A DNA stretch of 20,571 nt from contig JAHHSD010000035.1 of assembly GCA_020025425.1 (NCBI GenBank), positions 1 through 20,571 of the forward strand. The letters are read 5' to 3'. The notes under the pieces were generated by a model. That model was not told where the DNA came from. It saw only the letters and a list, made by a program, of their open reading frames with translations, and searched no databases. This DNA comes from Oscillospiraceae bacterium. Its GTDB lineage: Bacteria > Bacillota > Clostridia > Oscillospirales > Oscillospiraceae. The first letter of the stretch is position 1; each line of letters begins with the position of its first letter. The translations under genes and the position numbers were made by a program. Below are positions 1-7,577 of this stretch, one piece after another.

Positions 1-347
1 TCTGCAATGTAGCAGGTTCTCTGGCCCCACGGTTCTGTGGTTGGTGCCATCACCGGCTTGCCACCGGCTGCTGTTACAGCGGCATATGTTTCATCCACAG
101 CTGCGTAGTTTTCGACACTTAAAGCGATCTCATAATGCCCGTTGATCCCGGAAGCATAGGAAAATCTCTGGTTGGTCATAGTTTCAAAATCGCTTCTTCT
201 ATAAAGCAGGAACAGTGTTCCATCCTTTTGCAGAAAAACGTTGGTTGTGTTTTCATCCTCTTTGATGTCAAAGCCCAAAACATCACGGTAGAACCGAACC
301 ATTTCTGCCATATCCTCTACCATGATGCCAAATCCGTCTAACCTCAT
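1..347 (-). CDS. VOC family (glyoxalase-like) protein, 3' end cut by the window
   Basis: About 115 codons are present, read from an ATG at 347 down to the window edge, so the C-terminus is missing. The protein starts MRLDGFGIMVEDMAEMVRFY and continues with a predicted-beta segment holding VLGFDIKEDE, FLQKDGTLFLLYRR and a second-half start near GHYEIALSVENYAAVDETY. This is the beta-alpha-beta-beta-beta layout of the vicinal oxygen chelate fold used by glyoxalase I, fosfomycin/bleomycin resistance proteins and dioxygenases. The substrate cannot be told from this fragment. The start is supported by AGGTGA just upstream, which overlaps the stop codon of the WYL regulator (TGA at 355-357). With a 7-nt gap the two genes are almost certainly co-transcribed, so the regulator probably controls this enzyme. 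I am confident of the fold and not of the reaction. Confidence 0.8.
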   Translation of the reverse strand, partial: MRLDGFGIMVEDMAEMVRFYRDVLGFDIKEDENTTNVFLQKDGTLFLLYRRSDFETMTNQRFSYASGINGHYEIALSVENYAAVDETYAAVTAAGGKPVMAPTTEPWGQRTCYIA

Positions 348-354
348 TTTGCTG

Positions 355-1269
355 TCACCTTTCTTCTTCATATTTTTGCAGCAGTTCGCCCAGTACTTTT
401 TTGATCTCACTCCTCAACACCTTCGGTTCCAACAGCTCTGCATGATTTCCGAAGGTCATCAGCCAGCTGAAAAGATTATCCTTGTTGGTGAAGTCCGTGC
501 AGAACAGCAATTTCCCATCCTCCTGCACTTCAAATGAATCCGCTCCAAATTCCTCGACCAGCCGCCATTTGCAGCTTGCCTCAAACAGTATTTTTACAGA
601 AATACCACCGGGGAAAATCTGCTCATTTCGTAAATCCGGCAAAGGAGCTATCCTGGGAGAGAAGATACGCTCCGTCAACTGAAGCTCTGTCATACGGTTT
701 AGTTTGAACAGCCGAAAATCCTGTCGGATTTCACAGAAGCCCCAAACATACCAGCTAGACCAGCGAAAAATCAAATAGTACGGCTCTGCCGTGCGTTTCT
801 GCTCGCCATGAGGAGAGCAGTAAAGGAAAGTAATCATACTGTGCAGATCGATTGCACTGCGAATGATTTCAATTTTGGGGGAGAGAGAATCCTTGTACCA
901 TGAGGACAAATCAATTAAAACAGATTGATTCCCGGTCATAAAATCAGAGGAACCGGCAGACAACTTTTCCATAAGCTGTTCATATTGATTCGTTCCATGT
1001 ACACTGTCAAGACCGCGAAGGCCGGCCAAAATATCCTGCATTTCATTGGCAGAAAGCAGTGTTCTGTCGATTTTATAGTTCTCCAAAATGGAAATACCGC
1101 CATGAGCGCCCTGTTTGGTGCATATGGGGACTCCGGCACCACACAGCGTTTCGATGTCTCTGTTGATGGTGCGCCGGGACACTTCAAATTTGTCTGCTAA
1201 ATAGGGCGCTGTAACGGTTTCTCTCTGTAGTAAAACAGATAAAATTCCAATCAGTCTATCCAGTTTCAT
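355..1269 (-). CDS. WYL-domain transcriptional regulator (HTH_11 / YafY type)
   Basis: This 304-residue protein has the usual YafY-type architecture. An N-terminal winged helix (residues 1-60) carries LADKFEVSRRTINRDIETL as the recognition region. A WYL domain follows at about 135-200, with the signature around SSWYVWGFCEIRQDFRLFKL, and a C-terminal WCX-like region spans about 225-300. Family members bind DNA as dimers and sense a ligand, often a nucleotide or nucleic acid fragment, through the WYL domain; many repress their own operon. The ATG at 1269 is preceded by AAGGAAAG. The gene lies 7 nt upstream of the VOC gene in the same direction. A 12-bp-arm palindrome sits 35-60 bp upstream of its start and is the obvious candidate operator. 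Base composition is AT-richer than murD and the genes beyond. The family is certain; the ligand is unknown. Confidence 0.9.
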   Translation of the reverse strand: MKLDRLIGILSVLLQRETVTAPYLADKFEVSRRTINRDIETLCGAGVPICTKQGAHGGISILENYKIDRTLLSANEMQDILAGLRGLDSVHGTNQYEQLMEKLSAGSSDFMTGNQSVLIDLSSWYKDSLSPKIEIIRSAIDLHSMITFLYCSPHGEQKRTAEPYYLIFRWSSWYVWGFCEIRQDFRLFKLNRMTELQLTERIFSPRIAPLPDLRNEQIFPGGISVKILFEASCKWRLVEEFGADSFEVQEDGKLLFCTDFTNKDNLFSWLMTFGNHAELLEPKVLRSEIKKVLGELLQKYEEER

Positions 1270-1304
1270 TGTTATTCTCTTTCCTTGAAATCAGTATATC
1301 ATCA

Positions 1305-1332
1305 ATAACACGACATCTATATGTCATGTTAT
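1305..1332. promoter_or_regulatory. palindromic operator candidate upstream of the WYL regulator
   Basis: The arms ATAACACGACAT (1305-1316) and ATGTCATGTTAT (1321-1332) are inverted repeats with one mismatch in 12 bp around a CTAT centre. The site is 35 bp from the regulator start codon. On the minus strand a TATACT hexamer (1292-1297) lies between palindrome and gene and could be its -10, which would put the palindrome over the spacer and -35. The dyad is seen directly; binding of the neighbouring WYL regulator and autoregulation are inferred. Confidence 0.6.
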
Positions 1333-1640
1333 ATCATATCACAAAAATTTTTTGGCTGAAAGACCAGAAGTACAAATTTTATATTTGTGCGAAGGGTGTA
1401 TTTCGCTTATTACTTCCGAAAAAAGATACGCTCCAAATTGTTTTGCAGTAAAATTCCCTTGTTTCGGCTCGTAAGGGCAAAAACAAGTCTTTGTGTACCG
1501 ACACATTATAACATGCTGTGTGATCCTGTTTCCACTCGCTCTTTCTTTTCTGCGGGTGATAAGCGACTGCTGAAACGCAGGTACAGCGATGAAATCGACG
1601 AAGCTTTTATTTCTCAGTTCAAAAGGTAACGGGGGAGAGC
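1333..1640. other. gene-free stretch
   Basis: Between the palindrome and the murD promoter there is about 300 bp of AT-rich sequence. Small open frames exist here (for example 1387-1629 on the plus strand), but they have no good ribosome binding site and no recognisable protein features. A weak GCGAA/TTCGC hairpin lies at 1388-1405. I see no RNA gene or mobile-element remnant. Confidence 0.5.
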
Positions 1641-1651
1641 CCGCTTCTTTC

Positions 1652-1712
1652 GATTGAATTTTTCGTGGAAATGTGATATACTTAAGCCTTAAGATCAATT
1701 TTATCGTGGAAA
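1652..1712 (+). repeat. 20-nt imperfect direct repeat around the murD promoter
   Basis: Positions 1652-1671 (GATTGAATTTTTCGTGGAAA) and 1693-1712 (GATCAATTTTATCGTGGAAA) are near copies, 41 bp apart start to start, differing by a small change after GAT and one added A. TCGTGGAAA is identical in both. The first copy contains the -35 hexamer; the second lies in the leader and runs into the ribosome binding site. It could be a tandem duplication of promoter DNA or a pair of protein-binding sites about four helical turns apart. Confidence 0.6.
1654..1682 (+). promoter_or_regulatory. sigma-A promoter of murD
   Basis: A -35 TTGAAT (1654-1659), a 17-bp spacer and a -10 TATACT (1677-1682) preceded by an extended TGA (1674-1676) fit a vegetative promoter. 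Transcription would start near 1689, leaving a leader of about 37 nt with the ribosome site AAAGGGGAA at 1711-1719 and a GTG start at 1726. The motif CTTAAG-C-CTTAAG (1681-1693) overlaps the predicted start point. Confidence 0.7.
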
Positions 1713-1725
1713 AGGGGAATGGTCC

Positions 1726-3108
1726 GTGTCTAAGATCAGCGACTATTTCGAGACAATAGAAAACCGCCGTATCGCAGTCATTGGAATGGGTGTGAGCAAC
1801 ACCCCATTGATCCGGATGCTGCTGCGGAACGGATTGGACGTAACCGTGCGTGATAAAGCCTCCCGGGACCGTGTGGGGGAAGCGGCGGAGGAGCTGGAGA
1901 GCCTGGGCGCCCGTCTGATCCTGGGGGAGGACTACCTGGAGAATCTGGATGAGGATATCATCTTCCGGACGCCCGGCCTCAGTCCCAACACACCCCAGCT
2001 GCTTCAGGCAGCAGAGCGTGGCAGCCAGCTGACCAGTGAAATGGAGCTTTTCTTCCAGACCTGCCCCTGCAAGCTGATCGGCGTGACAGGCAGCGACGGA
2101 AAGACCACCACCACCACCATCATTGCCAAGATCCTGAAGGCGGCCGGCTACAACGTCTATGTGGGCGGCAATATCGGCAGGCCGCTGCTGGCCGATGTGA
2201 CTGGGATGGAGCCGGAGGACATCGCCGTGCTGGAGCTGTCCTCCTTCCAGCTGATGACCATGGAGCAGAGCCCCCATATTGCAGTCTTTACCAACCTCTC
2301 GCCCAACCATCTGGACTACCACGGCTCCATGGGCGAGTATATCGCCGCAAAGGAGAATATCTTCCTTCACCAGGGGGAGGAGGACCGGGCCATCTTCAAC
2401 TATGACAATGTGACCACCCGGGACCTGGCCCAGGCAGCGCCCAGTCAAATCACCTATTTCAGCCGCCAGCAGCCCCTGGAGCGCGGCGTCTATCTGCGGG
2501 ATAATGCCATCTGGCTCAACAACGACCAGGGGAACCGGGAGGTACTCCCGCTGGATCTGATCCGGCTGCCCGGTATCCACAACATTGAGAACTACATGGC
2601 AGCCATTGCCGCTGTGGACGGTCTGGCATCCGACCGCTGTGTGCGGGAGGTGGCGGAGCAGTTCACCGGTGTGGAGCATCGCATCGAGCTGGTGCGGGAG
2701 GTGAATGGGGTACAGTACTACAACGACTCCATCGGAACCAGCCCCACCAGGACCGCGGCCTGTCTGGAGTCCTTTGACAAGAAGGTCATCCTGATCGCGG
2801 GGGGCTACGACAAGGGGGTCCCGTTCACCGGCCTGGGTATCGAGATCACCAAGCGGGTCAAGAAGCTGGTCCTCACCGGCGATACCGCCAAGACCATCCG
2901 CAGCGCCGTGGAGAGTTCGCCGGAGTACGGTCTGGGTAATCCGGACATCCTGGAGCTGGAGGACTTTGCCGACGCCGTACGGGCCGCCCACGCAGTGGCT
3001 GAGCCCGGAGACGTGGTGGTGCTGTCGCCCGCCTGCGCGGCCTTTGACAAATTCAAGAACTTTATGGAGCGCGGAAACTATTTCAAGGAGCTGGTCGGCC
3101 AGCTCTGA
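1726..3108 (+). CDS. murD: UDP-N-acetylmuramoyl-L-alanine--D-glutamate ligase
   Basis: This cytoplasmic ATP-dependent ligase adds D-glutamate to UDP-MurNAc-L-Ala in peptidoglycan precursor synthesis. The 460-residue length is normal. An N-terminal Rossmann-like domain begins at RRIAVIGMGVSN (14-25). The central ATP-binding domain has the P-loop GVTGSDGKTT (119-128), the ELSSFQL segment (170-176), and NLSPNHLDYHGS (190-201) followed by K209 in YIAAKENIF, the position carbamylated in Mur ligases. The C-terminal ligase domain contains the GVEHRIEL and YYNDSIGTSP segments and ends near PACAAFDKFKNFMERG, typical of MurD. It starts with GTG at 1726 behind AAAGGGGAA. It is not in a dcw cluster here; instead it heads a run whose next gene, an M42 peptidase, starts 15 bp after its stop. 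Confidence 0.97.
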   Translation: MSKISDYFETIENRRIAVIGMGVSNTPLIRMLLRNGLDVTVRDKASRDRVGEAAEELESLGARLILGEDYLENLDEDIIFRTPGLSPNTPQLLQAAERGSQLTSEMELFFQTCPCKLIGVTGSDGKTTTTTIIAKILKAAGYNVYVGGNIGRPLLADVTGMEPEDIAVLELSSFQLMTMEQSPHIAVFTNLSPNHLDYHGSMGEYIAAKENIFLHQGEEDRAIFNYDNVTTRDLAQAAPSQITYFSRQQPLERGVYLRDNAIWLNNDQGNREVLPLDLIRLPGIHNIENYMAAIAAVDGLASDRCVREVAEQFTGVEHRIELVREVNGVQYYNDSIGTSPTRTAACLESFDKKVILIAGGYDKGVPFTGLGIEITKRVKKLVLTGDTAKTIRSAVESSPEYGLGNPDILELEDFADAVRAAHAVAEPGDVVVLSPACAAFDKFKNFMERGNYFKELVGQL

Positions 3109-3123
3109 GTTGGAGGAAATAAC

Positions 3124-4170
3124 TTGGATTACGAGCAGACATTGAATCACCTGTGCGGCCTGTCCGGGCCCAGCGGGTTTGAGGGCAGCGTGGCCCGCGC
3201 CGCTCTGGAGATGCTCCGTCCCCTGGTGGACCGGGCGTCCATTGATCGGATGGGCAACGTGGTTGGTGTACGGCTGTGCGGACGGGAGAACGCCCCAAAG
3301 CTGCTGTGGGACGCCCACCTGGACGAGATCGGCTTCCTGATCACCGGCCACCAGGACGGCTTTCTGCGGTTTGACGAGCTGGGCGGGGTGGACCCCCGTA
3401 TGCTGCCCGATCGGGAGCTGACCATCCTCACTGACCCGCCCATGCTGGGCGTGGTGGCCTGTATGCCTCCCCATGTGCAGAGCAAGGAGGACATGGACAA
3501 GGCACTGGCCATTACCGATCTGTTCATTGATGTGGGCCTGAGTCAGGAGGAGGCCCAGCGCCGCATCCCTGTGGGCACCCCCGCCACCTTCCGCGGGAGC
3601 TGTGTCCCTCTGGGGGACCGGCTGCTGTGCGGCAAGTCCATGGACGACCGCTCCTGCTTTGCCGTCCTGCTGGGGGCGCTGGAGCTTCTGAAGGACGTGC
3701 AGCTGGACGTGGATCTCTACGTCCTGGGCAGCGTTCAGGAGGAGACCGACAGCACAGGGGCCATTACGGCGACCTACAATCTGGTCCCCGACCTCTGCGT
3801 GGCCGTAGACGTGACCCACGGCGACACCCCGGATGCCAAGCAGGAGGACACCTTCCATCTGGAGGGCGGCCCCGTGGTGGGGGTTGGACCGAATTGCACC
3901 CCCTGGATGGCCAAGCGGATGTTCCGCCTGGCCGAGGAGTTGGGGATTTCCAGCCAGACCGAGGTCATGGCCGGCAATACCGGCACCAACGGCTGGCCCA
4001 TGCAGATCAGCCGGGAGGGGGTGGCCACGGCCATCCTGTCCCTGCCCCTGCGGTATATGCACACACCTCTGGAGGTCTGCGCCAAATCGGACCTGGAGAC
4101 CACGGCCCAGCTGCTGGCGGCCTTCACCAGAGGACTGGGAGAGGAGGCGAGCGCCCAATGCTGGAGCTGA
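3124..4170 (+). CDS. M42 family metallopeptidase (first of three)
   Basis: The 348-residue protein belongs to the M42 family (TET / glutamyl aminopeptidase / FrvX / YpdE group), which forms large dodecameric shells that trim the N-terminus of short peptides in the cytoplasm. The dinuclear metal site is complete: H65 and D67 in DAHLDEIG, D174 in SMDDRS, the catalytic pair E206-E207 in VQEETD, D229 in VAVDVT and H313 in RYMHTP. The glycine-rich segment before the last helices reads NTGTNG where many relatives have a TDA motif. The start codon is TTG, supported by GGAGG at 3112-3116 seven bases upstream; no better start lies near. The gene follows murD by 15 bp and overlaps the next M42 gene by 13 bp. 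Older annotations call such proteins endoglucanase M or cellulase, which is misleading. Confidence 0.93.
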   Translation: MDYEQTLNHLCGLSGPSGFEGSVARAALEMLRPLVDRASIDRMGNVVGVRLCGRENAPKLLWDAHLDEIGFLITGHQDGFLRFDELGGVDPRMLPDRELTILTDPPMLGVVACMPPHVQSKEDMDKALAITDLFIDVGLSQEEAQRRIPVGTPATFRGSCVPLGDRLLCGKSMDDRSCFAVLLGALELLKDVQLDVDLYVLGSVQEETDSTGAITATYNLVPDLCVAVDVTHGDTPDAKQEDTFHLEGGPVVGVGPNCTPWMAKRMFRLAEELGISSQTEVMAGNTGTNGWPMQISREGVATAILSLPLRYMHTPLEVCAKSDLETTAQLLAAFTRGLGEEASAQCWS

Positions 4171-5183
4171 TTCGTGAGCTTTGCGCCCTGAACGGCGTGT
4201 CCGGAGACGAGGACCGGGTGCGGGCCTTCATCCGGGCCCAGGCGGAGCCCTGGGCGGACAGCATCCGTACCGACGCCATGGGCAACCTGATTGTGACCAA
4301 GCGGGGCCGCAAGCCGGCGGAGCACAAGCTGCTGCTGGCCGCCCACATGGACGAGGTTGGTCTGATCGTCACCCACATCACCGAGCAGGGCTATTTGAAA
4401 TTTGATTTTGTGGGCGGGGTAGACCGCCGTGTGGCCATTGGAAAGAGTGTGACCCTGGGGCCGGAAAAGCTCCCCGGCGTCATCGGCCTGAAGGCCATCC
4501 ACCTGGTCAGCCGGGAGGAGCGGAAGAAGGCCCCCAAAACGGCGGACCTCTATATCGACATCGGCGCAAAAGACAGAGAGTCTGCACTGAAGCTGGTCCA
4601 GCCCGGCACCTACGGCGCCTTTGTGGGCAGCCCGGAGGAATTTGGCGACGGCTTCCTGAAAGCCAAGGCCATCGACGACCGGGTCGGCTGTGCCATCATG
4701 CTGGAGCTACTGAAAGAGGAGCTGCCCATGGACGTGACCTTCGCCTTCACCGTTCAGGAGGAGGTGGGCACCCGGGGCGCCTTTGGAGCGGCCTTCTCGG
4801 TGGCTCCGGAGCACGCACTGGTGCTGGAGACCACCACGGCCGCCGATCTGCCCGAGGTGGAGGACCACTGCCGGGTGTGCGCCCCCGGCAAGGGCCCGGT
4901 CATCTCCTATATGGACGGCGGGACCATCTACGACCGGGAGCACTTCGAGACGCTGCGCCGCCTGGCGGAGGAGTACCAGATCCCCTGGCAGACCAAGGAG
5001 TATATCGCCGGCGGAAACGACGCCCGCACCATCCAGCGCAGCCGGAGCGGGGTCCGGGTGGCCGCCCTGTCAGCGGCAGTCCGGTATCTGCATGCCCCCG
5101 CCAGCGTGGGCAGCATCGCTGACTTTGAAAATATGCGGAAGCTGACCAGGCTGTTCATCGACCAGCTGGCCCAGCGCCTGTAA
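4158..5183 (+). CDS. M42 family metallopeptidase (second of three)
   Basis: This 341-residue paralog begins at an ATG that lies inside the end of the previous gene (13-bp overlap), with AGGAGG at 4142-4147; the open frame extends further upstream, but only in the shadow of the first peptidase. Metal and catalytic residues are H63 and D65 in AAHMDEVG, D173 in AIDDRV, E201-E202 in VQEEVG and H312 in RYLHAP. The position that is Asp in the two sister genes is Glu here (E224 in LVLETT); both occur in M42 and related clans, and this residue can influence which metals and ends are accepted. Translation is probably coupled to the first peptidase. It could act as its own dodecamer or mix with its neighbours. 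Specificity cannot be read from sequence alone. Confidence 0.93.
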   Translation: MLELIRELCALNGVSGDEDRVRAFIRAQAEPWADSIRTDAMGNLIVTKRGRKPAEHKLLLAAHMDEVGLIVTHITEQGYLKFDFVGGVDRRVAIGKSVTLGPEKLPGVIGLKAIHLVSREERKKAPKTADLYIDIGAKDRESALKLVQPGTYGAFVGSPEEFGDGFLKAKAIDDRVGCAIMLELLKEELPMDVTFAFTVQEEVGTRGAFGAAFSVAPEHALVLETTTAADLPEVEDHCRVCAPGKGPVISYMDGGTIYDREHFETLRRLAEEYQIPWQTKEYIAGGNDARTIQRSRSGVRVAALSAAVRYLHAPASVGSIADFENMRKLTRLFIDQLAQRL

Positions 5184-5195
5184 GAGGAGAACAAG

Positions 5196-6197
5196 ATGGA
5201 ATTGTTTGAAATGTTAGAGCGGCTCAACGCCGCCCACGGTCCCTCGGGGGATGAAAGCGGGGTGCGGGCCGTCATCCGGGAGCTGGCCCAGCCCTATGCC
5301 GACGAGATTACCGAGGATGTGATGGGCAACCTGATCGTCCACAAGAAGGGCAGCGGCCCCAAGCTGATGCTGGCCGCCCATATGGACTCCATCGGCTTCA
5401 TCGTCACCCATATCGAGAAGGAGGGCTTTCTCCGTGTGGGAAAGCTGGGCGGGATCAGCCCCAAGGAGGTCCTGTACGCCCCCATCCGCTTCAAAAATGG
5501 TGTCCGGGGTGTCCTGGTGCCTGAGGAGAAGGCCGATTTTGAGAAGCTGAAGCTGGACCAGTGCTATGTAGATATTGGCGTCTCCAGCCAGGAGGAGGCC
5601 AAAAAGCTGGTCCAGGTGGGGGACACCGCAGTCTACGCCGCGCCCAGCTATGCGGCTGGGGAACGGATCGTCTCTCCCTACCAGGACAACCGCATTTCCT
5701 GCGTGATCCTGCTCAAGGTCCTGTCCCAGATGCAGGTACCGGAAAACGACCTCTATTTTGTCTTTACCGCCCAGGAGGAGGTGGGACTGCGAGGCGCCCG
5801 GACAGCCGCCTGGTCCATTGACCCGGACTACGGCGTTGTGGTGGACGTGACCGATGTGGACGACACCCCCGGGACCGACCGGTGCGGCACTGTACAGCTG
5901 GGGAAAGGTGCGGCCATCAAGGTGATGGACTCCTCTGTGATCTGCCACCCGGCAGTGGTGGAGCGGATGACCAAGCTGGCCCAGGAGCATGGGATCCAGG
6001 TCCAGCGGGACATCATGCGGGCCGGCGGCACGGATGCCGGAGCCATCCACACCACCCGGATCGGTGTCCTCACCGGCGGTATCTCCGTGCCATGCCGCTA
6101 TATCCACACGCCCCAGGAGATGGTGGACCTGGGCGACGTCCGGGCCTGCATTGCCCTGACCGCCGCCTATGCTCAAAACCGGCTGGAGACACTCTGA
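5196..6197 (+). CDS. M42 family metallopeptidase (third of three)
   Basis: The shortest of the three paralogs (333 residues) starts 12 bp after the second, with AGAGGAGA upstream. It keeps all expected metal ligands: H62 and D64 in AAHMDSIG, D164 in YQDNRI, E194-E195 in AQEEVG, D217 in VVVDVT and H304 in RYIHTP. Two normally conserved neighbours differ from its sisters: the Glu after HMD is Ser, and the second Asp of the DDR motif is Asn. These are not the direct ligands, so I expect it to be active but with altered geometry or substrate choice. Like its sisters it has no signal peptide and should act in the cytoplasm. About 70 AT-rich bases separate it from the PLP enzyme gene; I find no terminator there, so the operon probably continues. 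Confidence 0.93.
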   Translation: MELFEMLERLNAAHGPSGDESGVRAVIRELAQPYADEITEDVMGNLIVHKKGSGPKLMLAAHMDSIGFIVTHIEKEGFLRVGKLGGISPKEVLYAPIRFKNGVRGVLVPEEKADFEKLKLDQCYVDIGVSSQEEAKKLVQVGDTAVYAAPSYAAGERIVSPYQDNRISCVILLKVLSQMQVPENDLYFVFTAQEEVGLRGARTAAWSIDPDYGVVVDVTDVDDTPGTDRCGTVQLGKGAAIKVMDSSVICHPAVVERMTKLAQEHGIQVQRDIMRAGGTDAGAIHTTRIGVLTGGISVPCRYIHTPQEMVDLGDVRACIALTAAYAQNRLETL

Positions 6198-6268
6198 ACG
6201 GACACACGAACAGAAATCAGCGTTTCGTTTATGAAATAATATTAGAAATAAGAGGATGAGCAAGTAAA

Positions 6269-7519
6269 ATGGCTTTACAGATTACAAAACACGTGCAGGA
6301 GCTTGGCAATCAGGCTCAGAGAGAATTAGCCGAGCAGTTTGCCCGGATCGACGCCATCGCTCAGGAGAACACCCAGCGTGTACTGGGCGCCTTCCAGGAC
6401 CACAAGGTGGCCGAGAGCTACTTTGCCGGCACCACCGGTTACGGCTATGACGATCAGGGCCGGGACCAGCTGGATGAGATCTACGCCCAGCTTTTCGGCA
6501 CCGAGGCCGCTCTGGTCCGGGTTCAGTTTGTCAATGGCACCCACGCCATCTCCTGCGCCCTGTTTGGTGCGCTGAAGGCTGGGGATGTGCTGGTGTCTGC
6601 CGTGGGTGCGCCCTACGACACCCTGCTGGGCGTCATCGGTGTGGTGGACAAAGGCCACGGCTCTCTGAAGGACTACGGAATTGGCTATAAGCAAGTAGAA
6701 CTCCTTGACAATAAACCGGACCTGAACGGCATGGCTGAGGCGGTGAAGGACCCCAAGGTCAAGGCAGTTCTGATCCAGCGCTCTAAAGGCTATTCTACCC
6801 GCGCCTCCCTGTCCGTGGAGGAGATCGGCGAAATGTGCCGCGTCATCAAGGCGGCCAACCCTAACGTCTCCATTCTGGTGGACAACTGCTACGGCGAGTT
6901 TGTGGAAACCATTGAGCCCACCCATGTGGGGGCCGATCTGGTAGTCGGCTCCCTCATCAAGAACCCCGGCGGCGGCATTGCTCCCACCGGCGGCTATATC
7001 GCTGGCCGCCGTGACCTGGTGGAAGGGGCCGCCATGCGGCTGACCACCGCCGGCATCGGCGGTGAGTGCGGCTGCACCCTGGGTCAGAACCGCCTGCTTT
7101 ATCAGGGCCTGTTCCTGGCACCTCACACGGTGGCCCAGGCCGTCAAGACCGCCGTCTTTGCCGCCAAGGTCATGGAACTGCTGGGCTATGAGACTGAGCC
7201 CCACTCCAGTCAGATCCGCCACGATATTATCCAGATGATCCACATGCGCAAGCCTGAGGCCCTGGAGCGTTTCTGCCGTGGAATCCAGTTCGGTTCTCCC
7301 GTGGATTCCTATGTCACTCCTGTGCCCTGGGATATGCCCGGATATGACAGCCAGGTCATCATGGCTGCCGGTGCCTTTATCCAGGGCGCGTCCATCGAGC
7401 TGTCCGCTGACGCCCCTATGCGGGAGCCCTACACGGTCTACCTCCAGGGCGGTCTGACCTTTGAGTCCGGCCGACTGGGCGTGCTTCTGGCGGTCCAGGA
7501 GCTGCTGAACGAGGGCTGA
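6269..7519 (+). CDS. methionine gamma-lyase / 'aluminium resistance' family PLP enzyme
   Basis: The 416-residue protein matches the Firmicutes YnbB-like family (Met_gamma_lyase domain), relatives of cystathionine beta-lyase and methionine gamma-lyase with fold-type I PLP chemistry. Visible features are TTGYGYDDQGRDQLDEIYA near the N-terminus (55-73), the cofactor-binding stretch VNGTHAISCALFGAL (88-102), an Asp for the pyridine nitrogen in ILVDNCYGEF (D205), and the Schiff-base lysine K231 in GSLIKNPGGG. The name 'aluminium resistance protein' comes from an early clone and is not a proven role; the true substrate is unknown. AGAGGATGAG precedes the ATG with rather long spacing. The gene sits between the M42 peptidases and yunB. 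Free amino acids released by peptidases could be substrates, but that link is only a guess. Confidence 0.9.
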   Translation: MALQITKHVQELGNQAQRELAEQFARIDAIAQENTQRVLGAFQDHKVAESYFAGTTGYGYDDQGRDQLDEIYAQLFGTEAALVRVQFVNGTHAISCALFGALKAGDVLVSAVGAPYDTLLGVIGVVDKGHGSLKDYGIGYKQVELLDNKPDLNGMAEAVKDPKVKAVLIQRSKGYSTRASLSVEEIGEMCRVIKAANPNVSILVDNCYGEFVETIEPTHVGADLVVGSLIKNPGGGIAPTGGYIAGRRDLVEGAAMRLTTAGIGGECGCTLGQNRLLYQGLFLAPHTVAQAVKTAVFAAKVMELLGYETEPHSSQIRHDIIQMIHMRKPEALERFCRGIQFGSPVDSYVTPVPWDMPGYDSQVIMAAGAFIQGASIELSADAPMREPYTVYLQGGLTFESGRLGVLLAVQELLNEG

Positions 7520-7541
7520 GTTTCCATTCATAGTCCAAGCC

Positions 7542-7569
7542 TCTCTCTGAATATGCTGTTCGGAGAGGG
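7542..7569 (+). promoter_or_regulatory. hairpin covering the yunB ribosome binding site
   Basis: CCTCTC (7542-7547) can pair with GAGAGG just before the yunB start, and the inner TGAA with TTCG, leaving a two-base bulge and a 7-nt loop. The 3' strand contains the purine-rich ribosome site. There is no T-run, so it is not a terminator. It might limit yunB translation; this is inferred from base pairing only. Confidence 0.4.
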
Positions 7570-7577
7570 GGGATGGT

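Noticed and set aside
1387..1629. 80-codon plus-strand frame in the gene-free stretch
   Set aside because: No good ribosome binding site, no recognisable protein feature and no coding-like codon bias.
1339..4158. Very long open frame (939 codons) on the minus strand
   Set aside because: It runs antisense to murD and the first M42 gene, whose families are certain. Its protein is low-complexity, rich in Gly, His, Gln and Val, as expected from the reverse of GC-rich coding DNA.
6198..6268. Promoter in the AT-rich gap before the methionine gamma-lyase family gene
   Set aside because: TAATAT-like hexamers occur, but no matching -35 lies at the right distance.
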